Below, piece by piece: positions 1 through 5,452 of a DNA stretch of 5,452 nt; position 1 is the first letter of the stretch, and each line of letters opens with the position of its first letter. Origin of the DNA: JALXCG01 sp026991065 [NCBI: Gemmatimonadota bacterium] (GTDB taxonomy: Bacteria > GCA-2686955); assembly GCA_026991065.1 (NCBI GenBank), contig JALXCG010000523.1, positions 1-5,452 of the forward strand, given 5' to 3'. Position numbers and translations under genes: made by a program. A model generated the notes under the pieces. The model saw nothing but the letters and a program-made list of their open reading frames with translations, had not been told where the DNA came from and ran no database searches.

Positions 1-605
1 CCCGCATCCGTCCCTGCTCCGATCTCTGCGTTGCTAAGTCCTTGAAAGGCAACCAGCCTTCCTGCGGACTCAGCGCCTTGATCTCGAAGCAGGCCCGAAC
101 ACGGGGCTCGAAAGCCAATGCGCGACAGGCTCCTCGCGGTCTGGTGGAGAATGTTGTTTTCGATGTGTACCTCCGCATCCGGAGATACGTAGAGACCCGC
201 GCCGTTGATGCTGGAGATGGTGTTATTCCACACCCAGACCTGCACCGGTATGTGCTTCCCCTGATTGTCAAAGGTGTCGATGCACTCGGTCGTGTCCTGC
301 TGGCAGAAGGCACTGCTCGCATCCACATCGGTCGGTTGCCCCACGTAAATACCGTGCGCCACCGGCACCCCATTGCTGTCATTGCGGATAACCAGATTGT
401 TGCGCACATAGCCCAACGAGCCGTGGGCGAAGTGGATGCCCATCTGCCGGTTGTTGCAGTAGTAGAGATTGTGCTCGACATAGGTTGTGTCCGGAACGAA
501 GGCGGGATGACGATTGTCGCTTCGGGCCAACCCGATATGAGTTCCTTCGCTATTGCCATTCATTCGGTTGTTGGCGATGGTGCCGACAAAATGGTAGACG
601 GTCAT
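1..605 (-). CDS. Beta-helix body of the disrupted gene, open to the left edge
   Basis: The frame starting at ATG 605-603 overlaps the TGA of the preceding frame as ATGA, so restart after termination is conceivable, although no good ribosome site precedes it. The translation shows beta-helix rungs with Asn ladders: FVGTIANNRMNGNSEGTHIG, YVEHNLYYCNNRQMGIHFAH, GYVRNNLVIRNDSNGVPVAH, VWNNTISSINGAGLYVS and AEVHIENNILHQ. The NN-x-[IL] periodicity and the GIHF/GIYV/GLYV strands are typical of Beta_helix (NosD/pectate-lyase-like) repeats. Cysteines in AFCQQDTTECIDTF lie in a loop and could pair outside the cell. From about residue 160 of this piece (below position 130) rung character fades and GC-rich third positions shift to another frame, so the left-most part may be out of frame. 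Alternatively this is simply the fragment left by decay. Confidence 0.65.
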   Translation of the reverse strand, partial: MTVYHFVGTIANNRMNGNSEGTHIGLARSDNRHPAFVPDTTYVEHNLYYCNNRQMGIHFAHGSLGYVRNNLVIRNDSNGVPVAHGIYVGQPTDVDASSAFCQQDTTECIDTFDNQGKHIPVQVWVWNNTISSINGAGLYVSPDAEVHIENNILHQTARSLSRIGFRAPCSGLLRDQGAESAGRLVAFQGLSNAEIGAGTDA

Positions 606-813
606 CGCGTCCGTACCGAGGTGAGGGAATCGGCCGCCTGAGGCGCAATCTGGAGCTGTTCCGCATAGGTCCCGGGCTTCACCAGAACCGTGTCTCCGTC
701 GCCGGCCGCACCCAAGGCGGACTGAATGGAACGGAAATCCCCCGTGCCATTCTTGTCGACCACGTATGTCGTCGCCCGAGCGGGATCAGGCGACACGAGC
801 GCCAACGCGCCTA

Positions 814-835
814 CGAGTAGCGAGTAGCGAGTAGC
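814..835. repeat. Heptanucleotide tandem repeat (CTACTCG on minus strand), 3 copies plus 1 base
   Basis: On the plus strand CGAGTAG occurs at 814-820, 821-827 and 828-834 without a mismatch, followed by one more C. It starts two bases after the ATG at 839-837, inside the signal-peptide codons. Because 7 is not a multiple of 3, each gain or loss of a copy moves the frame. Three copies give a 17-codon dead-end peptide (MSYSLLATRRRVGARVA, stop). Two copies give MSYSLLVGALALVSPDPARA, a full signal peptide continuing into TTYVVDKNG. Confidence 0.85.
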
Positions 836-846
836 TCATCTTCTGT

Positions 847-853
847 CTCCCCT
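847..853 (-). promoter_or_regulatory. Strong Shine-Dalgarno of the beta-helix gene
   Basis: AGGGGAG on the minus strand lies 7 nt before the ATG at 839-837. It fixes this ATG as the intended start, although in the present sequence the ATG is out of frame with the coding sequence that follows. No comparable site precedes the in-frame TTG at 805. Confidence 0.65.
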
Positions 854-885
854 GCTGGATCGCTTTGGATTGGGTTGTGTGGGTG

Positions 886-914
886 GTTGTAGTGCCGCGG
901 CGAGATCGAGTCAA
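886..914 (-). promoter_or_regulatory. Sigma70-like promoter upstream of the beta-helix gene
   Basis: On the minus strand TTGACT (914-909; five of six bases match TTGACA) is followed after exactly 17 bp by TACAAC (891-886; four of six match TATAAT). Transcription would start around 879 and give a leader of about 40 nt that includes the ribosome site at 853-847. The spacing and position are good, but the -10 is imperfect and many bacterial groups use other consensus sequences. Confidence 0.4.
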
Positions 915-1062
915 CCAGGGCCTCATGAAGACCGACTGACGGTGACCGGAGAATCCGCGGAAAGGATGTTGCATTGCCCTCACCCACCTTCCGCAACCGC
1001 ACCATCCGCGACTGCCGCGCCGGCAACCCACGGCCACCGGCGCAGCGCCGAAGATCCTCCGC

Positions 1063-4000
1063 TTACTCGGGAATCTCAACACAGAGTTCGGCCGAATAGG
1101 GGCTCATGTTGCCGAATGAATCCAAAGCCTGGACCACATAGCAATAGGAGAAGCCGGCAACAACAGTCGGATCGACCAGGGCCGTCTCGTAGTAATAGGT
1201 GATATCAAACAGTTCGTACTCGCCAGAACCGTCGTCCGCGCGACTCACGATATAGAGATAGATGTCGTCTCCCTTGACCGGATCCCAGCCGATCAGCACC
1301 TCGCCGTCGCCCAACGCCGCCTGTAGATTCCGCGGAGCCACTGGGGCGGTCGTATCGTCACCTCTGGGGGTTCCGCTGACCGGTTCCGCTGCATCGCTCT
1401 CCTTGCCCTGCTCGTCGTGCGCCCGCACCGTGAACTCATAAGCAACATCGTTGGTCAGCCCGAAGAAGCTCCACTCCAGATCCCAGGTGGAGCCGGCATC
1501 GATCCAGGTCTCGTTGCCCACCTCCCGCAGATAGACATTGTAATAGTCGATATCGGGGTCCGGCGCGGCGTTCCAGTGAATCCGTACCAGAGCGTCGGCA
1601 ACAGAGCGGGTCAACCCCTCCGGCGGCAGCGGCACATCCAGCGTCGCCACCACCTCGTCGGACAACGAGGACTCCTGGCCCGCCGCATCCACCGCCGTCA
1701 CGACATAGACATAGGACTCCAGGTGGACCACAGTCGGGTCGCTGTAGGAAGTAACCAGCCCCAACTCCGCCAGCGGCTGGTCAAAACCCGGCTCGCCGGC
1801 CAGCCGCCGGTAGACCCGATATCCGGTCACATCCGCTTCGCCATGGGGCAGCCAGGAAAGCGTCACCCGCTCCGATCCCACATCGGCGGTGAGCCCAAGT
1901 GGCGGCGTCGGTTCGGCATCGGTGTCCCAGTCACGGACAACCCGATTCCGCAGCCCTTCCGGATCCCGGACCTCCAGCGTCACCACCGGACTGGGCTGGT
2001 TCCAGTAGAGATGGCCGGCGTGCTTCTCGGTGCTGAACGGGGTATCCCAAACGCCGTCGCTCTCCCAATCCCAGCGCACTTCAAGCGCGGTCGTGGGGGA
2101 CTCCGCGTCGGTCGAGAGCCCGGCATCAAAGAGAAAGCGGACCTGCTCCGGCGCCGCGCCCGAAGCGACCCGGGCACGCGCCGCGCGCATCGAGAACGCC
2201 GCCACCGGCGGGGTATCGGTACCGCTTTCGCTCACCGCCAATTCCACCGCCGTCCGCGCGCGCGCTTGGTAACGATCCCGCACTTCGAGCGTGGCAGCAT
2301 AGACCCCCACCTCATCCAGCGAAGTCTGGGCACTCCCCTGCAAAGGACCAAATGGCGTATCGAAAACTCCATCGCCATCGAAATCCCAGCGATAGAGCAC
2401 CGGGTCATCCCACACTTCAGCCTGGTCGGGATCGCTGCTGGCTTCTCCGTCCAGGCTGAACGTCGCTCCCGGAACGCCACGGCGCGGGGTCGCATCGAGC
2501 AGCGCCCGCGGCGCGTGGTTGTAGGCGTTGGCCCACAGATAGTGCGTGGTGGTGGCGCTGTTTCCCACCGCATCGCGCACCTCCACCCGCACGGTCCAAC
2601 CGGCGGAGTGGGCATCCACTCCGCTGCCGAGTGCCGCGTAGGTGTGCGGGCGCAGCGGCGCGCGGCTGAAACCGGTGTCCCAGATCCCGTCATTCTCCCA
2701 ATCCCAGCGCATCTCCAACCATTCCGCCGGGGTCTCGGCATCAAAAGAATCGCCGGCATCGAAGAGAAACGTGGCGGTCTCCTCGCCCTGCATCACTGCC
2801 GGCCACACCTCCAGCTTCGCCACCGGGGGCGTGTCCTCCGCCTCTACCACAACCATCACACTGCTGCTGCTGCTCTGCCCCGCTGCATCGCGCACCTCGA
2901 CCCGGGCCGCATAGGTAGCAGCTTCGGCATAGTGCCACAGCGCATCTTTGCGCCGGCTGAAGCCGGTGTCGAAGGTGCCGTCGCCATCGAAGTCCCAGCG
3001 CACCTCCAGGTCGCTCGTGGGCTCCTCCAGATCGCCGCACTGGGCCGCATCAAAAGCGAAGAAGCTGCCCACCCCGCCCCGCGCCGGGGTAACGCGAGCG
3101 ACGGCGAAGGGAGCCGCGTCCACCACTGCTCCGCCTGCCACCTCGACCCGCCGCCGCACCGGGCTCAACTCCAGGTTGCCGACATCATTGCGGGCGCGAA
3201 CCCGGATCTCCCAACTGCCGTCCGGCAGCGGTGGCGTGACCACCCGGAACTCCTCCTGCCACTCATCGAAAGCACCATCAACCGCCTCCGCCGGCAGCCA
3301 ACTGCGCCCCTCAAGCGAGAACTCCACCGCGACGATGTGGTTGATCGACACCGGCAGCCAATGGCCGCCCCAGTGGTCGCGGGTCGGCTCCAGCGCGCTC
3401 ACTTCGCTCAGACCGGTCAGCGTGACCACCGGCCCGTTGCTCTGCTCCGTCTCCACCACACTGATGGGATGGGTGTCGACCGGATCGGGAAGATCATCGC
3501 CGTCGCTGTCCAGCCAGCCGATTTGGCCCCAAGTGTACGGGCAGAGCCGCTCACCGGCAGTGAGCACACTGAGGGCCAGGCAACTCTCCCCCTCGCCGCG
3601 CCCGTCGCGGTAGCCCTTGCCGTCGTAGCTGATTGAGTTGGCGTTGGCCACACCAAGATAGCCCCAGGAGTAGGAAGGCTCGGTGCCATTGCCGACATAC
3701 TCATCCATCGCGCCGAAGATATGCAGCGTCTCGTGGCGGAGAACGCCATGGAAGTTCTCCACCCCGTAAAAGTCGTTCACATACGACATGGCGGTGATCG
3801 GCCCGCCGACATAGGAAGCGGCGACGCGACCATCAGCGTAGCGCGAACTCTCCGGCCGGTTGGCGGCGCACTGCACCACAAAGCCCCAATCGGCGCCGTA
3901 GAGGTCGCGCAGGTCGCCGATCCAGGCGTAGGAATTGTTGAAGTAGCCCCACTCGTGGTAACCGAGCGATGCAAAGTAGGAGGTGGTCACACTGTCGTCG

Positions 4001-4779
4001 AACATCGGGTGCTCGATCGCCTCGTAGTCGCAGGCCACGGTGCCCGCGACGCCCCCCGGCGGGGGCGCATCGCCGAAGTGGTAGATGAACGTGAGCGCCA
4101 GTTCGGCATGCTGCTGCGTATAGAAATCGAGTCCCAGCAAGGCTTCCGCCGCCACCGTGGCGACCATCTCGCTGGTCCACTCTTCACTGCTCGGCTCCGC
4201 CACACCGTTCGACTGCGGCAGAACCATCCCCACCACCACAGTACCGATCATGAACTCGCTGGTGGTCACCTCTGTCGGGGGACCGCTCTGCCGCGGTGCG
4301 GCGCCCGGCGCCGCCCCGAACCCCTCCGGTCGCGGCAGTGCATCCTCCCGCGGTGCCGGCAACCGATGCGCTCCGGCCCTCTCGGCCGCGCCGCGCGCGC
4401 CGCCCCGCGTTCCGAACGCCCGGCGGAAGGCGCGCAATCCCAGGCGGGTCCGCGGATCGAGCGCGCTCCAATCCGCCACTTCGCCATCGCTCTCCAGGAG
4501 CCGCTCAACCTCCTCCCGGCCGGCCAACTCCCGCTGCTGCGCCGGAGTCAGGCGGGCGAGCAGGAGCCGCGGCGGAAAGGCGTGGTCCACCTGCACACCG
4601 GCCGCCCGCAATTCGGCGATCATGCGCCCGCAGCCGGCGGCGTCCACATTCGGCGCCAGCAGCAGCGCCAGCGGACGCTCCGCGGCGAGAGTTTCGGCGC
4701 TCGCAACGTGAAGCGAAGCGCCGCCGAGGAGCAGAAGCAGCAGAGCCGCGTTAGCGGCGGAGCGAAGTGCGAATTTCAC
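1063..4779 (-). CDS. Secreted multidomain putative zinc metalloprotease with PKD and fibronectin III repeats
   Basis: This 1238-residue protein starts with GTG and has a good GGAG ribosome site. Residues 1-28 form a signal peptide: a KFALR n-region, an AALLLLLLGG core and a likely cut after ASA, so it is exported. Residues 30-100 look like an I9-type propeptide (LLLARLTPAQQ, EEVERLLESD). Residues 116-168 are an Ala/Arg/Pro-rich linker. Residues 170-430 are the catalytic domain, with H349-E-T-L-H353-I-F-G-A-M-D359-E-Y, an HExxHxxGxxD zinc site. Residues 424-435 form a DSDGDDLPD calcium-loop-like segment and about 440-548 an Ig-like segment. Four PKD-like repeats span 554-647, 651-750, 756-850 and 857-952. 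Fn3 domains span 957-1047, 1050-1138 and 1146-1238. The protein ends directly after the last Fn3, with no LPXTG, PEP-CTERM or hydrophobic anchor. The likely role is extracellular protein degradation, with the repeats as spacers or binders; the substrate is unknown. The motif resembles M7 (HExxHxxGxxD) and M64 (DEY), but the family is not certain. Confidence 0.85.
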   Translation of the reverse strand: MKFALRSAANAALLLLLLGGASLHVASAETLAAERPLALLLAPNVDAAGCGRMIAELRAAGVQVDHAFPPRLLLARLTPAQQRELAGREEVERLLESDGEVADWSALDPRTRLGLRAFRRAFGTRGGARGAAERAGAHRLPAPREDALPRPEGFGAAPGAAPRQSGPPTEVTTSEFMIGTVVVGMVLPQSNGVAEPSSEEWTSEMVATVAAEALLGLDFYTQQHAELALTFIYHFGDAPPPGGVAGTVACDYEAIEHPMFDDSVTTSYFASLGYHEWGYFNNSYAWIGDLRDLYGADWGFVVQCAANRPESSRYADGRVAASYVGGPITAMSYVNDFYGVENFHGVLRHETLHIFGAMDEYVGNGTEPSYSWGYLGVANANSISYDGKGYRDGRGEGESCLALSVLTAGERLCPYTWGQIGWLDSDGDDLPDPVDTHPISVVETEQSNGPVVTLTGLSEVSALEPTRDHWGGHWLPVSINHIVAVEFSLEGRSWLPAEAVDGAFDEWQEEFRVVTPPLPDGSWEIRVRARNDVGNLELSPVRRRVEVAGGAVVDAAPFAVARVTPARGGVGSFFAFDAAQCGDLEEPTSDLEVRWDFDGDGTFDTGFSRRKDALWHYAEAATYAARVEVRDAAGQSSSSSVMVVVEAEDTPPVAKLEVWPAVMQGEETATFLFDAGDSFDAETPAEWLEMRWDWENDGIWDTGFSRAPLRPHTYAALGSGVDAHSAGWTVRVEVRDAVGNSATTTHYLWANAYNHAPRALLDATPRRGVPGATFSLDGEASSDPDQAEVWDDPVLYRWDFDGDGVFDTPFGPLQGSAQTSLDEVGVYAATLEVRDRYQARARTAVELAVSESGTDTPPVAAFSMRAARARVASGAAPEQVRFLFDAGLSTDAESPTTALEVRWDWESDGVWDTPFSTEKHAGHLYWNQPSPVVTLEVRDPEGLRNRVVRDWDTDAEPTPPLGLTADVGSERVTLSWLPHGEADVTGYRVYRRLAGEPGFDQPLAELGLVTSYSDPTVVHLESYVYVVTAVDAAGQESSLSDEVVATLDVPLPPEGLTRSVADALVRIHWNAAPDPDIDYYNVYLREVGNETWIDAGSTWDLEWSFFGLTNDVAYEFTVRAHDEQGKESDAAEPVSGTPRGDDTTAPVAPRNLQAALGDGEVLIGWDPVKGDDIYLYIVSRADDGSGEYELFDITYYYETALVDPTVVAGFSYCYVVQALDSFGNMSPYSAELCVEIPE
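1066..1911 (-). repeat. Three tandem fibronectin type III domains at the protease C-terminus
   Basis: Residues 957-1047, 1050-1138 and 1146-1238 each show the Fn3 pattern. There is a PP-x-GL or APRNL opening, a VTLSW/VRIHW/VLIGW strand, a [DI]-x-x-Y-x-VY or YLYIVSR strand, and a YVYVVTAVDAAGQES / YEFTVRAHDEQGKES / YCYVVQALDSFGNMS core. They lie head to tail, separated by short Pro/Thr/Asp linkers. The last one has two cysteines (1213 and 1233) that could form a disulfide outside the cell. Confidence 0.8.
1924..3120 (-). repeat. Four tandem PKD-like domains within the protease gene
   Basis: There are four copies of about 95-100 residues. Each carries a FLFDAG/FSLDGE-type strand, a [VMY]RWD[FW]-x-x-DG-x-[FW]DT loop (Trp at residues 595, 692, 798 and 903), and a closing VEVRD or LEVRD strand. 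At DNA level the loop repeats as diverged copies near 2997, 2706, 2388 and 2073. Copies 1 and 3 have DFDGDGxFDT; copies 2 and 4 have DWE[NS]DGxWDT. PKD domains are known as extracellular spacers and substrate binders in secreted proteases and polysaccharidases. Confidence 0.75.
3697..3735 (-). other. Zinc-binding catalytic motif of the protease (HExxHxxGxxDEY)
   Basis: Residues 349-361 read HETLHIFGAMDEY. By analogy with known zincins, H349 and H353 are the first two zinc ligands, E350 the general base, and D359 the probable third ligand, as in snapalysin-type HExxHxxGxxD enzymes. The DEY that closes the motif is shared with M64 (IgA protease) family sites. It is preceded by an aromatic-rich segment, as expected for an active-site helix following an edge strand. 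Confidence 0.7.
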
Positions 4780-4786
4780 TGGCGAT

Positions 4787-4790
4787 CTCC
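4787..4790 (-). promoter_or_regulatory. Ribosome binding site of the protease gene
   Basis: GGAG on the minus strand lies 7 nt before the GTG at 4779-4777. This supports a GTG rather than ATG start. The codons that follow encode a clear signal peptide, and there is no in-frame ATG or GTG close upstream. Confidence 0.6.
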
Positions 4791-4842
4791 GGAAATGGGC
4801 AGGAAAACTCGATGCGGGGAAGTGCGGCGGAGCGGCACAACG

Positions 4843-4855
4843 CTCACCGGGTGAG
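4843..4855. promoter_or_regulatory. Perfect 13-bp dyad upstream of the protease gene
   Basis: CTCACC-G-GGTGAG is a perfect inverted repeat around one central base, about 65 bp upstream of the protease start, inside the only non-coding leader this gene has. Flanking CG and AGCG bases extend it imperfectly (4841-4859). The size and position suit a dimeric repressor site or an mRNA hairpin. No convincing -35/-10 pair was found next to it, so its role is open. Confidence 0.25.
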
Positions 4856-4982
4856 AGCGTCCATCTCTACATCCGCATTTCGCAGCCGAAGCCCATCATG
4901 CCCGCCGTCGCCATGGCCAACTCCAACAGCATCGCCACCCCGGCCGTCAAGACAGGCTCAGAGATCGGACCCGGACAAGTGC

Positions 4983-5015
4983 GGAGCGCCGTGCAAGCAG
5001 CACACGACACGCTCC
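4983..5015 (-). terminator. Nested hairpin after the methyltransferase stop (weak terminator candidate)
   Basis: The outer arms GGAGCG (4983-4988) and CGCTCC (5010-5015) are perfect complements. Between them GTGC (4991-4994) pairs with GCAC (5000-5003) around a 5-nt loop. The structure begins at the last base of the methyltransferase stop codon, a typical terminator position. No T-run follows on the minus strand, so it is not a canonical intrinsic terminator. It may only protect the 3' end or be chance in GC-rich DNA. Confidence 0.25.
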
Positions 5016-5452
5016 TACCCCGCGCTCTCCCGCCGCAGCAGCAAACGCAACCGCTCGCGCCCCGGATTCTCCCCGTCCGGATCGGCAATCACCTCCGCCT
5101 GCTCCTCGCGCAGTCCTCCTTCCCGCACCAACACCCCGCACTCCGCCCGCGACAGCGGCCACGGCGGCCCCGCCGGATCGCTCACCTCATCCGCCCGCAG
5201 ATGCGCCACCAGCAGCAACCGCCCGCCCGGCGCCACCAACTCCGCCAGCGCCGCCAGCGCCCGCCGCCGGATCTTGAGCGGCAGCGACTGCACCGTATAC
5301 ACATCCACCACCAGGTCGAAACCCCCGCGCCACTCCGCCGGCAGCGCCAACAGATCCGCCACCCGATAATCCACCCGGCTCTCCGGAAACCGCTCCCGGC
5401 ACCAGTCGATCGCGGTCGGCGAAAAATCAAACGCCGTCACCGCAAAACCCCG
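5015..5452 (-). CDS. Class I SAM-dependent methyltransferase, C-terminal part (5' end outside window)
   Basis: The reading frame is open through the right edge (CGG GGT TTT GCG GTG...), so the GTG at 5440 is probably internal and the real start lies outside. The visible part begins at strand beta-2 of a Rossmann-type methyltransferase fold: VTAFDFSPTAI, whose Asp would bind the SAM ribose. It continues with YRVADLLALP (the Asp expected near the adenine), FDLVVDVYTVQSLP (motif IV region) and LVAPGGRLLLVAHLR (the post-motif turn and strand). The GxGxG SAM loop must lie beyond the edge. The C-terminus carries PLSRAECGVLVREGGL, which resembles the substrate-side segment of small Methyltransf_11/25-type enzymes. 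The substrate cannot be told; small-molecule methylation (thiopurine/tellurite-type relatives) is a guess. The stop is TAG at 5017-5015. No signal peptide or membrane segment is visible, so it is presumably cytoplasmic. The 235-nt gap to the protease argues against tight coupling between the two genes. Confidence 0.85.
   Translation of the reverse strand, partial: RGFAVTAFDFSPTAIDWCRERFPESRVDYRVADLLALPAEWRGGFDLVVDVYTVQSLPLKIRRRALAALAELVAPGGRLLLVAHLRADEVSDPAGPPWPLSRAECGVLVREGGLREEQAEVIADPDGENPGRERLRLLLRRESAG

Larger units (their letters stand above)
1..839 (-). pseudogene. Secreted right-handed beta-helix (pectin-lyase-like) protein, frame-disrupted, 3' end outside window
   Basis: The strong AGGGGAG site and ATG at 839-837 open the gene. 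The ATG frame stops after 17 codons because of the third heptamer copy. From about 812 the coding sense lies in a second frame: LLVGALALVSPDPARA is a signal-peptide core and cut site, then come TTYVVDKNGTGDFRSIQSAL and DGDTVLVKPGTYAEQ. This is the typical opening of pectin-lyase-fold secreted proteins (a GTGDFxxIQxAL first strand, then VxPGTYxE). That frame stops with TGA at 604-602, and the beta-helix continues in the original frame from about 665 to the left edge. The second break lies somewhere in 602-670, by small indel or larger deletion. The intact protein would be exported and is probably a carbohydrate- or surface-binding helix; no enzyme residues can be assigned. The gene sits 224 nt downstream of the protease gene with its own likely promoter. 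Confidence 0.7.

Noticed and set aside
42-641. A 199-codon plus-strand frame over the beta-helix region
   Set aside because: The minus strand shows repeated Asn-ladder rungs here. The plus frame is their complement (VIADNQIVAH, VVAVVEIVLD), with no independent support.
1038-1050. CGGCGC-A-GCGCCG perfect dyad just after the protease stop, as a terminator
   Set aside because: It is in the right place, but only 13 bp long with no T-run after it. Such GC dyads are common by chance in this composition.
2861-2874. CTG trinucleotide run (CTGCTGCTGCTGCT)
   Set aside because: It encodes a Ser run at residues 636-640 inside a PKD-like domain. Length changes would stay in frame, so it is no switch, and it is short.
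1417-3636. A 739-codon open frame on the plus strand, opposite the protease gene
   Set aside because: It mirrors the codon structure of the minus-strand protease. Its translation is rich in Arg, His and Pro without recognisable domains and shows antisense echoes of the PKD repeats. Long antisense frames are expected opposite GC-rich genes.
3721-4854. A 377-codon open frame on the plus strand over the protease N-terminal half
   Set aside because: It is also an antisense echo. The opposite strand encodes a clear signal peptide and zinc motif, whereas this frame shows no domain and no good ribosome site.
4925-4960. TTGACG hexamer on the minus strand as a protease promoter -35
   Set aside because: The hexamer 17 bp downstream (TTGGAG) is not an acceptable -10, so no promoter is called.
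4867-5088. A 73-codon minus-strand frame in the spacer, ending in LLELAMATAGMMGFGCEMRM
   Set aside because: It overlaps the end of the methyltransferase in another frame, begins with low-complexity Cys/Arg/Gly, and has no ribosome site. Its hydrophobic tail is too short to make a case.

Overview
The window is GC-rich, and its three recognisable genes all lie on the minus strand. Read in their own direction (high to low coordinates) they are: the 3' part of a class I SAM-dependent methyltransferase cut by the right edge; a complete 1238-residue secreted, multidomain putative zinc metalloprotease; and a secreted right-handed beta-helix (pectin-lyase-like) protein whose frame is broken at least twice and which runs off the left edge. 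Large exported proteins built from PKD and fibronectin III modules, next to a beta-helix protein with a short signal peptide, suggest a free-living, high-GC bacterium rich in exported proteins (for example Myxococcota, Gemmatimonadota or uncultured FCB-group lineages such as Eisenbacteria). No rRNA or marker gene is present, so this is a guess.

Layout: 5015-5452 methyltransferase (5' end missing); 4780-5014 spacer with a nested hairpin right after the methyltransferase stop, a 13-bp perfect dyad, and a GGAG ribosome site for the protease; 1063-4779 protease (signal peptide, I9-like propeptide, Ala/Arg/Pro-rich linker, HExxHxxGxxD catalytic domain, calcium-loop-like segment, Ig-like segment, four PKD-like repeats, three Fn3 domains); 840-1062 spacer with a plausible sigma70-type promoter and a strong Shine-Dalgarno; 1-839 broken beta-helix gene.

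The most interesting signal is at the start of the beta-helix gene. Three copies of the heptamer CTACTCG directly follow the ATG and put it out of frame with a signal peptide. With two copies (or five) the ATG reads straight into a signal peptide and the beta-helix N-terminus. Taken alone this looks like a phase-variation switch. A second frame change about 170-240 bases further on, and a possible third near the left edge, favour a decaying gene. The intact 3.7-kb neighbour argues against random sequencing error as the sole cause. No mobile element, CRISPR array, tRNA or rRNA was seen, and no wholly new system can be claimed.
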